From positions 1 through 64,000 of the forward strand of contig JAJFJU010000003.1 of assembly GCA_021773645.1 (NCBI GenBank): a stretch of DNA of 64,000 nt, written 5' to 3'. The notes under the pieces were generated by a model. It searched no databases and was not told where the DNA came from. It saw only the letters and a program-made list of their open reading frames with translations. This document shows positions 52,948-62,298 of this stretch, piece by piece. Both the position numbers and the translations under genes were made by a program. Origin of the DNA: Gammaproteobacteria bacterium (GTDB lineage Bacteria; Pseudomonadota; Gammaproteobacteria; HK1). The number at the start of each line of letters is the position of its first letter. Within the stretch, counting starts at the first letter, position 1.

Positions 52948-53591
52948 GTCACCTGCCAGCGCAGGAAATTTCCCAGCAGGGCAAGTCCGGCGTGTTGGCT
53001 TTTTTCCGGGTGAAATTGCATGGCGAACAGATTGTCCCGTGCTACGGCCGAGGCAAATTCCAGTCCATAGTGGGTGCTGCCCAGAATGACCGCAGGGTCT
53101 TCCGGTGCCACGTAGTAGCTGTGCACGAAGTAAAAGCGCTCACCATCGGCGATATCCTTCCACAGCGGATGGGTGCCATCATGGCGGACCTCGTTCCAGC
53201 CCATATGCGGAATCTTCAGGCGTTCGCCGTTGATCGGATCTTTCATGCCGTCGGGAAAACGTTTCACCGTGCCGTGAAAAACCCCTAAACCGTGGGTATC
53301 TGCATCTTCTTCGCTGTTTTCCAGCAGGGCCTGCTGGCCGATGCAGATACCGAGGAAAGGTTTGTTGGCGAGTGCTTCCATCAGTGCGTCATGAAGCCCA
53401 AGGCGATGGATTTCCGCCATGCAGTGGCGGATTGCACCCTGCCCCGGAAAGACCACGCGATCGGCATTGCCCAGTACCTCAGCAGAGGCCGTGACCACCA
53501 CCTGCTGATCAGGGGTGGCCACGTGCTCCAGCGCCTTGGACACCGAGCGCAGGTTGCCCATGCCGTAGTCTACGACTGCAATACATTCCAC
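52944..53591 (-). CDS. hisH: Imidazole glycerol phosphate synthase glutaminase subunit
   Basis: Class I glutamine amidotransferase that supplies ammonia to HisF. It is 215 residues. The catalytic Cys is in LGICIGQQALLE and the His-Glu pair in MQFHPEKSQ. The start VVDYGMGNLRSVSKALEH is typical. It is 16 bases downstream of hisB. HisF is needed for activity but hisF is not in the window. Confidence 0.97.
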   Translation of the reverse strand: MECIAVVDYGMGNLRSVSKALEHVATPDQQVVVTASAEVLGNADRVVFPGQGAIRHCMAEIHRLGLHDALMEALANKPFLGICIGQQALLENSEEDADTHGLGVFHGTVKRFPDGMKDPINGERLKIPHMGWNEVRHDGTHPLWKDIADGERFYFVHSYYVAPEDPAVILGSTHYGLEFASAVARDNLFAMQFHPEKSQHAGLALLGNFLRWQVT

Positions 53592-53607
53592 CAGCGTGTA
53601 CCTGCTC

Positions 53608-54201
53608 TCAGAGCTTTTCTTTGGTGGAAGGTAGACGGTCTGCCATCCGTGAATCCGGCGCAGAGGCCATCCGCAGTGCCCGGCCCCAGGCCTTGAACAC
53701 CGTTTCCGCGATGTGGTGGGCGTTATCGCCGTAGAGATTTTCCACGTGCAGGGTGACGCCCGCGGCGTTCACGAAGCCCTGAAAGAACTCGTGAATAAGA
53801 TCCACGTCAAAGTCGCCGATGCGGGCACGTGGGTATTGCACGTGGTAAATCAGCCCGGCCCGTCCCGACCAGTCCATCACTACCCGTGACAGGGCCTCAT
53901 CCAGTGGCACATAGGCGTGTCCGTAGCGGGTGATGCCACGTTTGTCGCCCAGCGCCTCGGCCATCGCTTGTCCCAGCACAATACCGATATCCTCCACTGT
54001 GTGGTGGGCATCGATTTCCAGATCACCGTCGGCCTTGATATCCAGATCCACCAGGCCATGACGCGCCACTTGGTCGAGCATGTGTTCGAGAAAGGGGACC
54101 CCCGTCTGTATACGGGCATCGCCCTGCCCATCAAGATCGACACTGATCTGGATGCGGGTTTCCTTGGTATCGCGTTTTACCGTTGCCTTGCGCTGGGCCA
54201 T
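53608..54201 (-). CDS. hisB: Imidazoleglycerol-phosphate dehydratase
   Basis: Sixth step of histidine synthesis, monofunctional form (197 residues from the ATG at 54201; the frame is open to 54306 but [19 protein letters not shown] is the family start). The metal-binding motifs [29 protein letters not shown] (as [12 protein letters not shown]), and the second HHxxE-type segment [17 protein letters not shown] are visible. It is the first gene of the short leftward hisB-hisH run. Confidence 0.97.
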   Translation of the reverse strand: MAQRKATVKRDTKETRIQISVDLDGQGDARIQTGVPFLEHMLDQVARHGLVDLDIKADGDLEIDAHHTVEDIGIVLGQAMAEALGDKRGITRYGHAYVPLDEALSRVVMDWSGRAGLIYHVQYPRARIGDFDVDLIHEFFQGFVNAAGVTLHVENLYGDNAHHIAETVFKAWGRALRMASAPDSRMADRLPSTKEKL

Positions 54202-54371
54202 CAGCTGGCTCCCAAATAGATGAAGTCGCCAAGGATACCGGCATCGCGGCTTCGGTGGAATGTTTGTCGGAACAGTCTGAGAAAATAGACGGTCACTCCA
54301 CGACATATATTGTTACAGGCAGTTAATTACGACTTAGAATGTTGGTTAATTAATTTGGTAAGGGGCTTCGT

Positions 54372-55133
54372 ATGCCGAAGGTTGGGTTGTTTGTCACTTG
54401 TCTGGCGGATCTGTTCCGTCCCAATGTGGCCTTTTCTGCTATCGAGTTGCTGGAGCAGGCGGGTTGCGAGGTGGTGGTACCAGAGGCCCAGACTTGTTGT
54501 GGGCAACCGGCCTATAACAATGGCCATAGCCGTGATGCACGGGCTATTGCCCGCCAGGTAATGACGGCCTTTGCTGATTGTAATTATGTGGTTGCGCCCT
54601 CGGGCTCTTGCGCGGCCATGATGCGCCTGCACTATCCCCGCCTTTTCACCATGGATGCCCACGAGCAGGCCAAGGCGAATGCTTTTGCGGAACGTTGCTG
54701 GGAGCTTTCGAGTTTTCTGGTGGAGATTTGTGGTGTTGAGGCTGGCAGTGGCGACTACGCAGGCAAGGTGGCCTATCACGATGGTTGTTCGGGTTTGCGT
54801 GAGCTTCAGGTTCGGGACCAGCCGCGTCAGCTGCTAGCCGGTCTCTCCGGGCTGAAGTTGTGTGAGGTTGTGGATGGAGAGAGCTGTTGTGGTTTTGGCG
54901 GCACCTTTTGTGTGAAATATCCAGATATTTCCGTGCGATTGGCGGATGACAAGGCAAAAAATCTCATTGCCAGTGGCGCCGACACGGTGGTGGCTGGGGA
55001 ACTGGGTTGTTTGCTCAATATCGCGGGTCGGCTGAAGCGCCTTGGCAGTAAAATTCAGGTCTATCATCTGGCAGAGGTACTTGCCGGTATGACTGATGTA
55101 CCTTCTATCAGCGATTCGGAGTCCACCTCGTGA
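54372..55133 (+). CDS. lutA: Lactate utilisation protein A (Fe-S oxidoreductase)
   Basis: Part of the LutABC iron-sulphur complex that oxidises L-lactate to pyruvate. It is 253 residues with two cysteine-rich CCG domains, ending TCCGQPAYNNG in the first half and SCCGFGGTFCVKYP in the second. AAGGGG precedes the ATG at 54372. It is the first of three overlapping lut genes, diverging from hisB across 170 bases. A weak promoter candidate (TTACAG, 16 bases, TAGAAT) lies upstream. Glycolate oxidase subunit is the close alternative. Confidence 0.92.
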   Translation: MPKVGLFVTCLADLFRPNVAFSAIELLEQAGCEVVVPEAQTCCGQPAYNNGHSRDARAIARQVMTAFADCNYVVAPSGSCAAMMRLHYPRLFTMDAHEQAKANAFAERCWELSSFLVEICGVEAGSGDYAGKVAYHDGCSGLRELQVRDQPRQLLAGLSGLKLCEVVDGESCCGFGGTFCVKYPDISVRLADDKAKNLIASGADTVVAGELGCLLNIAGRLKRLGSKIQVYHLAEVLAGMTDVPSISDSESTS

Positions 55134-56554
55134 AGCCGTCGGCCCACGATTTCCCACAGCGTGCCGCGGCGGCGCTTGCGAATGAGCAGCTGCAGGCGGC
55201 TATGCGCAAGGCTCGGGGTGGTTTTGTGGGCAAGCGGCGCAAGGCACTGGAAGCCTTGCCTGAATATCCTGCTATTCGCGCTGCCGCCAGCGATATCCGC
55301 GCCCATTCTCTAGCTCATCTGGACTTCTATTTGGAGCGTTTTACTGAGCGATCCGAGGCCTGTGGCACCCAGGTGCATTGGGCACGGGATGCGGCCGAGG
55401 CGCGGCAGATCATCACTAATATCTGCCGCGAGGTGGATGCCAAAAAGGTGATCAAGGGCAAGACTATGGTGGGCGAGGAAATCGCCATTAATGATGCCCT
55501 GGAGGCGGCAGATCTGAAGGTGATGGAAACCGACCTCGGCGAGTACATCATCCAGCTCGCGAAGGAGACCCCGAGCCACATTATCGCCCCGGCGGTGCAC
55601 AAGACCCGGGCCGAGATCTCCAGCCTGTTTGCCCGTGCCCACGAAAAGCTTGGTTATAAGGAAGTGGTTACCGGTATCCCGGAGATCGTGGCGCGTGCGC
55701 GGAAAGTATTGCGGCGGGCCTTTCTGCAAGCCGACGTAGGCATTACCGGGGCAAATTTTCTGGTGGCCGAGACTGGTTCTATGGTGTTGGTAACCAATGA
55801 GGGCAATGGTGACCTTAGCAGCAGCCTGCCCGATACCCATATCGTGCTCACCACTATTGAGAAGGTGGTGCCAACGCTTGACGATGCCACGACCTTGTTG
55901 AGGGTGTTGGCGCGCAGTGCTACCGGGCAGCCGATCACGAGCTATACCAGCTTCTACACGGGCCCGAAGCGCAGCGACGATTCCGATGGTCCAATAGCGA
56001 TGCACGTGGTGCTTCTGGACAACGGGCGCTCGCGGATGTTGGGTGGTGACTATGCCGAAATGCTGCGCTGCATCCGCTGTGGTGCCTGCCTCAACCACTG
56101 TCCGGTATACAGCTCGCTCGGTGGGCATGCCTATGGTTGGGTTTATCCCGGGCCCATGGGGGCGGTGCTGAGTAGCCTATTGTTGGGCTTGACCGAGACC
56201 GTGCATCTGCCCAATGCCTGCACTCTGAACGGACATTGTGCCGAGGTCTGCCCGGTCGGCATTCCGCTGCCAGAGTTGTTGCGCAAACTCCGCGAGGAGG
56301 GGCAGATGGAAGGTCTGGGTTCACGTCGGGATCGTTGGTTACTAAAGCTCTGGAGCTACACCGCTCGTCATCCACGCCTCTATCATTGGCTCAGCAGATG
56401 GGCGGCGCCGATACTGCGTTGGGTGTGTCGTAGCGGCATGATTCGCTTCCTGCCGGGTCTGGGTGCGTTATTGGAGGCGCGGGCCTGTCCGGTGCCGGAG
56501 GGAGGCAGTTTTCAGCATCTTTGGCGGAAAAGATCTTCGGAGCACAAATCATGA
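55130..56554 (+). CDS. lutB: Lactate utilisation protein B (Fe-S protein)
   Basis: 474-residue iron-sulphur component of LutABC, with an N-terminal LUD domain (TGANFLVAETGSMVLVTNEGNGDL) and two 4Fe-4S motifs, CIRCGACLNHCPVY and CTLNGHCAEVCPVG. A short C-terminal extension follows. It overlaps lutA by 4 bases, with a GTG start, and lutC by 4 bases (ATGA). Coupled translation fits a stable complex. Confidence 0.95.
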   Translation: MKPSAHDFPQRAAAALANEQLQAAMRKARGGFVGKRRKALEALPEYPAIRAAASDIRAHSLAHLDFYLERFTERSEACGTQVHWARDAAEARQIITNICREVDAKKVIKGKTMVGEEIAINDALEAADLKVMETDLGEYIIQLAKETPSHIIAPAVHKTRAEISSLFARAHEKLGYKEVVTGIPEIVARARKVLRRAFLQADVGITGANFLVAETGSMVLVTNEGNGDLSSSLPDTHIVLTTIEKVVPTLDDATTLLRVLARSATGQPITSYTSFYTGPKRSDDSDGPIAMHVVLLDNGRSRMLGGDYAEMLRCIRCGACLNHCPVYSSLGGHAYGWVYPGPMGAVLSSLLLGLTETVHLPNACTLNGHCAEVCPVGIPLPELLRKLREEGQMEGLGSRRDRWLLKLWSYTARHPRLYHWLSRWAAPILRWVCRSGMIRFLPGLGALLEARACPVPEGGSFQHLWRKRSSEHKS

Positions 56555-57204
56555 GCGCATCCCGCAAGGCGATCCTCGCCAGTATTCGCAGCTCGCTAAA
56601 ACGCTCTGCCCCGCTTCAGGGCAGCGTGGCCGGTGGGCTTGAGGCGCGCTTGCAGCATTGCCCGGGACATCCTCGGCCTGCACTGGGTGCGGCACTTGAG
56701 GAGCACTTCATTACACGCTGGCGGGCGGCGGGTGGCAGCTGTTCCCGGTTGACTGATAGCAAGGGCGTGCCTGCGGCGGTGGCGCGTTATCTCAAGCGTC
56801 ATGAATTGGGCTTTGAAGTGGTTCGTGGCGGTGGTGAGATCCTGAATCAGCTGCATTGGCCGTCGCGCCTTACGGTCCGAAACGGCGTTCCCCAGGATGA
56901 AGATAGCGTTGCGGTCACCGAGGCGTGGGTAGCGGTGGCTGAAACCGGCAGCCTGGTAATGCGCACTTCGTCATTTATGCCGGCTACTCTCAATTTTCTG
57001 CCGGCCTGCAATCTGGTGCTGGTATCTGCGACACGCATGCTGCGTTATCAAGAGGATGTGTGGGCGCTGCTACGGCGTGAGGGGACTGAACCCCCTCGCG
57101 GTATTCATCTGATCACCGGGCCATCGCGCACCGCTGACGTGGAGCAGACGCTACAGATCGGCGCCCATGGGCCTGGCCGGATACATGTATTTATAGTGCC
57201 GTGA
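56551..57204 (+). CDS. lutC: Lactate utilisation protein C (LUD domain)
   Basis: Third LutABC component, 217 residues from the ATG at 56551. The LUD (DUF162) pattern is visible as VAVTEAWVAVAETGSLVM, then FLPACNLVLV and GIHLITGPSRTADVEQTLQIGAHGPGRIHVFIV at the end. It overlaps lutB and, by 4 bases, the LysE-family gene. The exact chemistry of the LUD protein is not settled. Confidence 0.93.
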   Translation: MSASRKAILASIRSSLKRSAPLQGSVAGGLEARLQHCPGHPRPALGAALEEHFITRWRAAGGSCSRLTDSKGVPAAVARYLKRHELGFEVVRGGGEILNQLHWPSRLTVRNGVPQDEDSVAVTEAWVAVAETGSLVMRTSSFMPATLNFLPACNLVLVSATRMLRYQEDVWALLRREGTEPPRGIHLITGPSRTADVEQTLQIGAHGPGRIHVFIVP

Positions 57205-57794
57205 CCGTGGCGTCCGTATTGGCATGGTTGCTAATGCTGTTGCCATTGAGCTTTAGCCCGGGCCCGGCAAATACTCTGTTTGCATCCTCCGGCGCTGCGG
57301 TTGGTTTCAGGCGGACCGTGCCATTGCTGCTCGGCACCAATCTGGTGTGCATCCTACAAAGCTTGACGATCGGTGCCGGCATGGGGGCATTACTGTTGCG
57401 CTATCCGGCCCTGCAGAATGGATTCAAATATGCGGGTTGCGCATACATGCTCTACCTTGCCTACAAATTTTTTTGTGCGAGTGCCTCTGTTGCGGAAGCG
57501 CTTGAAGCACCCGATTTTCTGGATGGCTGCATCCTTGAATTTTTCAATTTCAAATTCCTGATGATTCCGATGTTGATGTTTTCGCAGTTTGCCGGCCAGC
57601 AGGAAGGGCGCTGGCAGACTATTCTTGTACTTGCCTTTGCGCTGGGTGTTCTCACCTTGGCCAGCAACAATATCTGGATTCTGGGGGGCGCTGCAATACG
57701 CCAGCTGTTGGGATCGGAGACTGCGGTCAAAACCCAGGGTCGGGTATATGGCAGCATGCTGTTCGGCGTTGCTGTCTGGATGGGCCTCCGATAA
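57201..57794 (+). CDS. LysE family exporter
   Basis: Inner-membrane exporter of amino acids or similar small molecules, 197 residues from a GTG. LLPLSFSPGPANTLFASSGAAVGFRRT is the LysE/RhtB signature, and five to six hydrophobic helices follow. It is coupled to lutC by a 4-base overlap, which is not usual for this family; whether its substrate relates to lactate use is open. Confidence 0.88.
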   Translation: MTVASVLAWLLMLLPLSFSPGPANTLFASSGAAVGFRRTVPLLLGTNLVCILQSLTIGAGMGALLLRYPALQNGFKYAGCAYMLYLAYKFFCASASVAEALEAPDFLDGCILEFFNFKFLMIPMLMFSQFAGQQEGRWQTILVLAFALGVLTLASNNIWILGGAAIRQLLGSETAVKTQGRVYGSMLFGVAVWMGLR

Positions 57795-57825
57795 CCTGCC
57801 GCGTTTATTCCTAAGGAAATCCAGC

Positions 57826-58050
57826 ATGAGAGCAGTTGAAGTTTCGAAGGAGCCGGTTGAGCTCTATAAAATCCTCAAGTTTGAGGGGATGGCCTCCAGT
57901 GGCGGCGAGGCAAAGGCGCTCATTGCCGATGGTCAGGTTTTGGTTAATGGCGAGGTGGAAACGAGAAAACGAAAGAAGATTGTTTCCGGAGACATCATCG
58001 AGTTTTCGGGAGAGAAGTGTCGTATTCAACTGGCTGGAAACAAGAAATGA
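57826..58050 (+). CDS. S4-domain RNA-binding protein (YbcJ-like)
   Basis: 74 residues consisting of one S4 domain: LYKILKFEGMASSGGEAKALIADGQVLVNGEVETRKRKKI. Small single-S4 proteins like YbcJ are thought to bind structured RNA, possibly in ribosome maturation. AAGGAAA precedes the ATG. The stop overlaps the next start (ATGA). Confidence 0.9.
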   Translation: MRAVEVSKEPVELYKILKFEGMASSGGEAKALIADGQVLVNGEVETRKRKKIVSGDIIEFSGEKCRIQLAGNKK

Positions 58051-58505
58051 ACAATAACGATATCTTGCGCCGTGTCCGCTATACCTTCGATTTTGATGAC
58101 GCAAAAATGATGGCAATATTTGCGCTGGCTGACCATGAGGTGAGCCGTGGGCAAGTCAGTGATTGGCTGAAAAAGGATGATGACCCCGCCTATAAGGCCT
58201 GTAGCGATACTCAGCTGGCGATTTTCCTCAATGGTTTAATTAATGATAAGCGTGGCAAGAAAGACGGGCCGCAACCAGAGCCCGAGCAGCGCTTGAATAA
58301 CAATATTGTTTTCATGAAGCTGAAGATTGCCTTAAACCTGAAGGCGGAAGAGGTGCTAGCGCTGTTGGCGTTGGGGGGCTTGAGCATCAGCAAGCATGAA
58401 CTCAGCGCTTTTTTCCGTAGGCCTAATCACAAGCACTATCGTGAGTGTAAAGATCAAGTGTTACGTTATTTCATGAAAGGTATGCAGCTTAAGCATCGCG
58501 ACTAG
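58047..58505 (+). CDS. DUF1456 (YehS-like) family protein
   Basis: 152 residues from the ATG at 58047. It has two similar halves: NNDILRRVRYTFDFDD...EVSRGQVSDWLKKDDDPAYKAC and NNIVFMKLKIALNLKAEEV...SISKHELSAFFRRPNHKHYREC. This internal duplication is the mark of the DUF1456 family, of unknown role. It is translationally coupled to the S4 gene. Confidence 0.9.
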   Translation: MNNNDILRRVRYTFDFDDAKMMAIFALADHEVSRGQVSDWLKKDDDPAYKACSDTQLAIFLNGLINDKRGKKDGPQPEPEQRLNNNIVFMKLKIALNLKAEEVLALLALGGLSISKHELSAFFRRPNHKHYRECKDQVLRYFMKGMQLKHRD

Positions 58506-58512
58506 CAGGCTG

Positions 58513-58824
58513 ATGAAAGGCGCTCATGCGGAACCAAAAGTCATGAACATCGATGAGCTAGAGAAAGATTGGGCTGCTCGAGGTTTTTCATTTGGGATTG
58601 GAACTATTAAGGCTGGTGATGGAGTTAGCGAAGCCGTCCACGATGATAAAGACGAGCTGGTTCTAATGGAGAAAGGGACATATGAATTTAAAATTGGTGA
58701 CAAGACGTTTATGCAAGCCGGTGAAGTTGAAGCTTTTATTCCAGCCGGGGCCGTACACAGCATAAATAATCTCGGCCCAAATGATTCAAAAATATATTAC
58801 GGCTATAAACCAAAAAGCTTATAA
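58513..58824 (+). CDS. Cupin-domain protein
   Basis: 103 residues. Beta-rich cupin pattern with HDDKDELVLMEKGTYEFKIGDKT and the second motif IPAGAVHSINNLG, where His and Glu could bind a metal. Small cupins have varied roles (binding, isomerase, dioxygenase), so none is assigned. The gene is noticeably richer in A and T than its neighbours, suggesting different ancestry. It starts at 58513; M11 at 58543 is a possible later start. Confidence 0.82.
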   Translation: MKGAHAEPKVMNIDELEKDWAARGFSFGIGTIKAGDGVSEAVHDDKDELVLMEKGTYEFKIGDKTFMQAGEVEAFIPAGAVHSINNLGPNDSKIYYGYKPKSL

Positions 58825-58865
58825 CAAGCCCAGGTAGATATCGTCAGATTTGGTCGGACAGGCTT

Positions 58866-60227
58866 CTAAGCAACGAGAAACATTGCGCCGAGGCCGAGAA
58901 AGGCCATGAAGCCGATGACATCGGTAATCGTGGTGAGCACCACGCCACCGGCCAGTGCCGGGTCGATGGACAGGCGGTGCAGGGCCAGCGGGATGATGGC
59001 TCCGGCCACGGCGGCGACGATTTGATTGATGATCAGTGCGGCACCCACCACGATTCCAAGCTTCATACTTCCGAACCATAGCGTTGCGATCACGGCGATG
59101 ACAATGGCCCAGAACAGGCTGTTAATCAGGCCTACCATGAGTTCCCGGTAGAGCAGCCAGCCGGCATTGCTCTGACCTACATTACCCAGCGCCATACCGC
59201 GAATAACGATGGTCAGGGTCTGGGTACCGGCGATTCCACCCATGCTGGCGACGATGGGCATCAGGATGGCCAGCGCCACCACCTCTTGAATGGTGGCCTC
59301 GAACAGGCCAATGACCCACGAGGCCAGCAACGCGGTGGCAAGATTGACCCCGAGCCACAGCATCCGCCGTTTGGAGGTCACCAATACCGGGGCGAAGATG
59401 TCGTCCTGGTCATCCAGACCCGCCATGCTCATGACCGAGTGTTCGCCCTCCTCGCGGATGACGTCCATGACATCATCTACGGTGATCCGTCCGAGCAGTA
59501 ATCCGTTTTCATCCACTACCGGAGCGGAGATGAGATCCCGCTGTTCAAATAGCAACGCCACCTCGCGTTCTGGCAGGGTGGCAGCAATGCCTTTGCGATC
59601 TGTTTCCATCGCCTCTGCTACTGAGCAATCCGGCTCCAGTGTGATCAAATTAGCGAGGCGCAGAGTGCCTTCATAGTGATTATTGCGATCCACTACAAAC
59701 AGGCGATCGGTGCGTGGGGGTATTTCGCCCTGGGCGCGCAGATAGCGGATGACGGTTTCCAGGTCGACGTCCTTGCGCACGGTGAGGACATCGAGATTCA
59801 TCAGGCCGCCGGCAGTATCCTCCGGATAGACCAATACCGCCTCAATGCGCGCCCGTTGCTGCTGGTCCATGGCACGCAGGACCTCGTCCACCATGGGCTC
59901 GGGCAGATCCTGGAGTAAATCTACCGCATCGTCTGGCTCCAGATCCTCCGCCGCGGCCACCAGCTCTTCTGGCTCCATTTGCGCCAGGCGCACCGAGCGC
60001 ACCTCATCCTCGGCATAGCTGAGTACCTCGGTATGCTGTTCTTCATTGAGCTGCTCCCAGGCTACCTCACGCTCTTTGGGAGGGAGCGACTCCAGCAGTT
60101 GGGCGATCTCCGCTGGGTGCAGCAGCGCCAGCAGTTCCTTTACCTTGGGGTAGGCGCGCTGCTCCAGCGCATCATCCAATTGTTCCAGGAGTTCCTGGCT
60201 GCTGACGGTGTCGTGGCAGTGATACAT
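58866..60227 (-). CDS. mgtE: Magnesium transporter MgtE
   Basis: Mg2+-gated channel-type transporter, 453 residues. The cytoplasmic N-domain carries ALLHPAEIAQLLESLPPKEREVAW, then the CBS pair (about 140-265, TAGGLMNLDVLTVRKD and LISAPVVDENGLLLGRITVDDVMDVIREE), and five helices from about 285, including MGGIAGTQTLTIVIRG with the pore and GGVVLTTITDVIGFMAFLGLG. It starts 8 bases after the ptsI stop, an unusual but recurring pairing in related gammaproteobacteria. Confidence 0.95.
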   Translation of the reverse strand: MYHCHDTVSSQELLEQLDDALEQRAYPKVKELLALLHPAEIAQLLESLPPKEREVAWEQLNEEQHTEVLSYAEDEVRSVRLAQMEPEELVAAAEDLEPDDAVDLLQDLPEPMVDEVLRAMDQQQRARIEAVLVYPEDTAGGLMNLDVLTVRKDVDLETVIRYLRAQGEIPPRTDRLFVVDRNNHYEGTLRLANLITLEPDCSVAEAMETDRKGIAATLPEREVALLFEQRDLISAPVVDENGLLLGRITVDDVMDVIREEGEHSVMSMAGLDDQDDIFAPVLVTSKRRMLWLGVNLATALLASWVIGLFEATIQEVVALAILMPIVASMGGIAGTQTLTIVIRGMALGNVGQSNAGWLLYRELMVGLINSLFWAIVIAVIATLWFGSMKLGIVVGAALIINQIVAAVAGAIIPLALHRLSIDPALAGGVVLTTITDVIGFMAFLGLGAMFLVA

Positions 60228-60235
60228 GCGTGATG

Positions 60236-61996
60236 CTAGCCGCTCAGGGCGGCGCTGGTGTTTGCGTTGATGGCTTGCAGCAGCGCTATGCGGTTGTTGG
60301 TGTTGATGGTGCGCATCATCCGCGCGGCAAATTGTTTGAGCGTGCCGATATGGCTTTCGCTGATCACCTGCTTAATTTCCAGCAGGGCGTTGGGGTGGAC
60401 ACTAAATTCCTTTAGTCCGAGACCGAGCAGTAGTCTGGTGTAACGGGCGTCACCCGCCATTTCACCACACATGGCTACAGGTATGCCGGCGTGCTGACCC
60501 GCGCGGATAGTGGTTTGTATTAGCCTGAGCACCGCGGGATGCAGGGGGTCATAAAGGTAGTTCACCTCATCGTCGACACGGTCTATGGCGATGGTGTACT
60601 GAATGAGATCGTTGGTGCCGATGGAAAGAAAATCGAGTTCACGGGCAAACAGATCGGCGCATACCGCCGCTGCGGGTACCTCGATCATGCCACCGATAGG
60701 AATGTCCTCGGCAAAAGCAATTCCCTCACGCTCTAGTTCCTGACGACAGCCGTTGAGAATATCCCGTGCCTGGTGAAACTCCTGCACCGCGGAGAGCATG
60801 GGCAACATGATACGCATGGGCCCATGGACGGCAGCACGCAGGATGGCGCGTAGTTGTGGGCGAAAGATTTCCGCCTCTTGCAGGCACAGACGGATGGCGC
60901 GCAAGCCCAGGGCCGGATTGGCGCTCATGGGTGCACCGGGGCGTCCGCCATCCACCTGTTTGTCGGCACCAAGATCCAGAGTGCGGATGGTGACTGGGGC
61001 GCCTTGCATGGCTGCCAGTACATGGCGGTAGGTCTCATACTGCTCCTCTTCATCGGGCGGCGTATCACGGTTCATGAAGAGAAATTCGGTGCGGTAGAGG
61101 CCGACGCCGTCGGCATGTACCTCGGTGGCTGCGGTAGCGTCAGCGGGTAATTCGATATTGCCTTGCAGGATAATGCGTTCACCGTCGGCCGAGGTGGTCG
61201 GTAGCGTGCGCAAGCGCTGCCGTGCACTGTGATGGTGAGCGATGAAGCGCTGGAGTTCACGATAGTGCTCAAGAATCTCCTTGGTGGGATCCAGCAACAG
61301 AGCGCCCTGGCGACCATCAATAATCACTTCTTCGCCGTCGCGTAGATAGGAACGTGCGTTATGCAGGCCTGCAACGACCGGAATACGCAGGCTGCGGGCC
61401 AGGATGGCGGTGTGGGAGTTGGGCCCACCATGGGCGGTTAGGAAGCCAATCACCCCCTGATGGCGCATCAGTACCGCATCTGCCGGACTGAGATCATCGG
61501 CAAAAACAATTTTTCCCTCAAGATGATGCTCGGCAGCGGCCTGATCCGATCGTTCCACGTGCCGGAGTATCCATTGCACCCGGTTGACCACATTATCGAC
61601 ATCATCCTTACGAGTGCGCAGATAGGGGTCATCCATGGCCTCAAAAATGCTGACCACGGCATCGCGCTGGAGCTTGAGTGCCCATTCGGCATTGCAAAGA
61701 CGTTCACGGATCAAATCCTTGGGCACTTCGGTAAGCACCGTATCTTCAAGCATCAGCAGGTGAACGTTGATGAAGTTGGTGACATCGGCGCCGAAGTTGC
61801 TCGGAGTCTTGGCGCGGATGGCGCGTAGCTGGGCACGCGCCAGGGACAGGGCCTCGTCCAGGCGTTGAATTTCATCGTCTATCTGAGCGTCGGGAATGGT
61901 GTATTCATCAATATCGATCTGGCCGGCATCGATAATATGCACCATGCCGATGGAGATTCCCTTGGAGGCGCCTATGCCTTGAATGGTTATGCTCAT
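60236..61996 (-). CDS. ptsI: Phosphoenolpyruvate-protein phosphotransferase (enzyme I)
   Basis: First phosphate acceptor of the PTS. It is 586 residues without the GAF domain of PtsP, so a PtsI-type enzyme. The phosphorylated His195 is in the TAHGGPNSHTAILARSL segment. The PEP-binding region includes GLYRTEFLFMNRDTPPDEEEQ, ADKQVDGG, GGMIEVPAAA and FLSIGTNDLIQYTIAIDR. It overlaps the HPr gene by 4 bases. No sugar permease is present nearby, so its role is probably regulatory. Confidence 0.95.
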   Translation of the reverse strand: MSITIQGIGASKGISIGMVHIIDAGQIDIDEYTIPDAQIDDEIQRLDEALSLARAQLRAIRAKTPSNFGADVTNFINVHLLMLEDTVLTEVPKDLIRERLCNAEWALKLQRDAVVSIFEAMDDPYLRTRKDDVDNVVNRVQWILRHVERSDQAAAEHHLEGKIVFADDLSPADAVLMRHQGVIGFLTAHGGPNSHTAILARSLRIPVVAGLHNARSYLRDGEEVIIDGRQGALLLDPTKEILEHYRELQRFIAHHHSARQRLRTLPTTSADGERIILQGNIELPADATAATEVHADGVGLYRTEFLFMNRDTPPDEEEQYETYRHVLAAMQGAPVTIRTLDLGADKQVDGGRPGAPMSANPALGLRAIRLCLQEAEIFRPQLRAILRAAVHGPMRIMLPMLSAVQEFHQARDILNGCRQELEREGIAFAEDIPIGGMIEVPAAAVCADLFARELDFLSIGTNDLIQYTIAIDRVDDEVNYLYDPLHPAVLRLIQTTIRAGQHAGIPVAMCGEMAGDARYTRLLLGLGLKEFSVHPNALLEIKQVISESHIGTLKQFAARMMRTINTNNRIALLQAINANTSAALSG

Positions 61997-62298
61997 TCGG
62001 GTTCTCCAAAGCGATTACCAAACAGTGTCCTGATTTGGGAAACAGCCTCTTCGGCATCCTTTCCCTGGGCCTCGATCTGAATCACCATGCCCTTGGACGC
62101 GGCGAGCATCATGATGCTCATAATGCTTTTTGCATCGGCCTTGCGATTGTCTTTGCTAATGACAATATTGCTATCAAAACTGCTGGCCAAGGTGACCAGT
62201 TTGGCGGCTGCACGCGCGTGCAGGCCCAGTTTGTTGACGATATTGATATCCCGCTGGACCCGGGTGTTGGCCACGGGTAGCGGTGTTTCAGCGCTCAT
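61993..62298 (-). CDS. ptsH: HPr-type phosphocarrier protein
   Basis: Phosphate carrier receiving phosphate from enzyme I. It is 101 residues with an extra ~12-residue N-terminus. The active His27 is in NKLGLHARAAAKLV, and the AKSIMSIMMLAA segment holds the serine that some bacteria phosphorylate. It overlaps ptsI and hemY by 4 bases each. It is possibly an NPr-like carrier for a nitrogen-type PTS, which cannot be decided here. Confidence 0.93.
   Translation of the reverse strand: MSAETPLPVANTRVQRDINIVNKLGLHARAAAKLVTLASSFDSNIVISKDNRKADAKSIMSIMMLAASKGMVIQIEAQGKDAEEAVSQIRTLFGNRFGEPE

Noticed and set aside
53517-53528. Other CACGTG-type hexamers (for example near 53520, 53740 and 61556) as further parS sites
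   Set aside because: They lack the TTYCACGTGAAAC core on both sides; only the two sites in recF fit the 16-base consensus.
55310-56128. Open frame antisense to lutB (272 codons)
   Set aside because: Shadow of lutB, whose Fe-S motifs are unmistakable.
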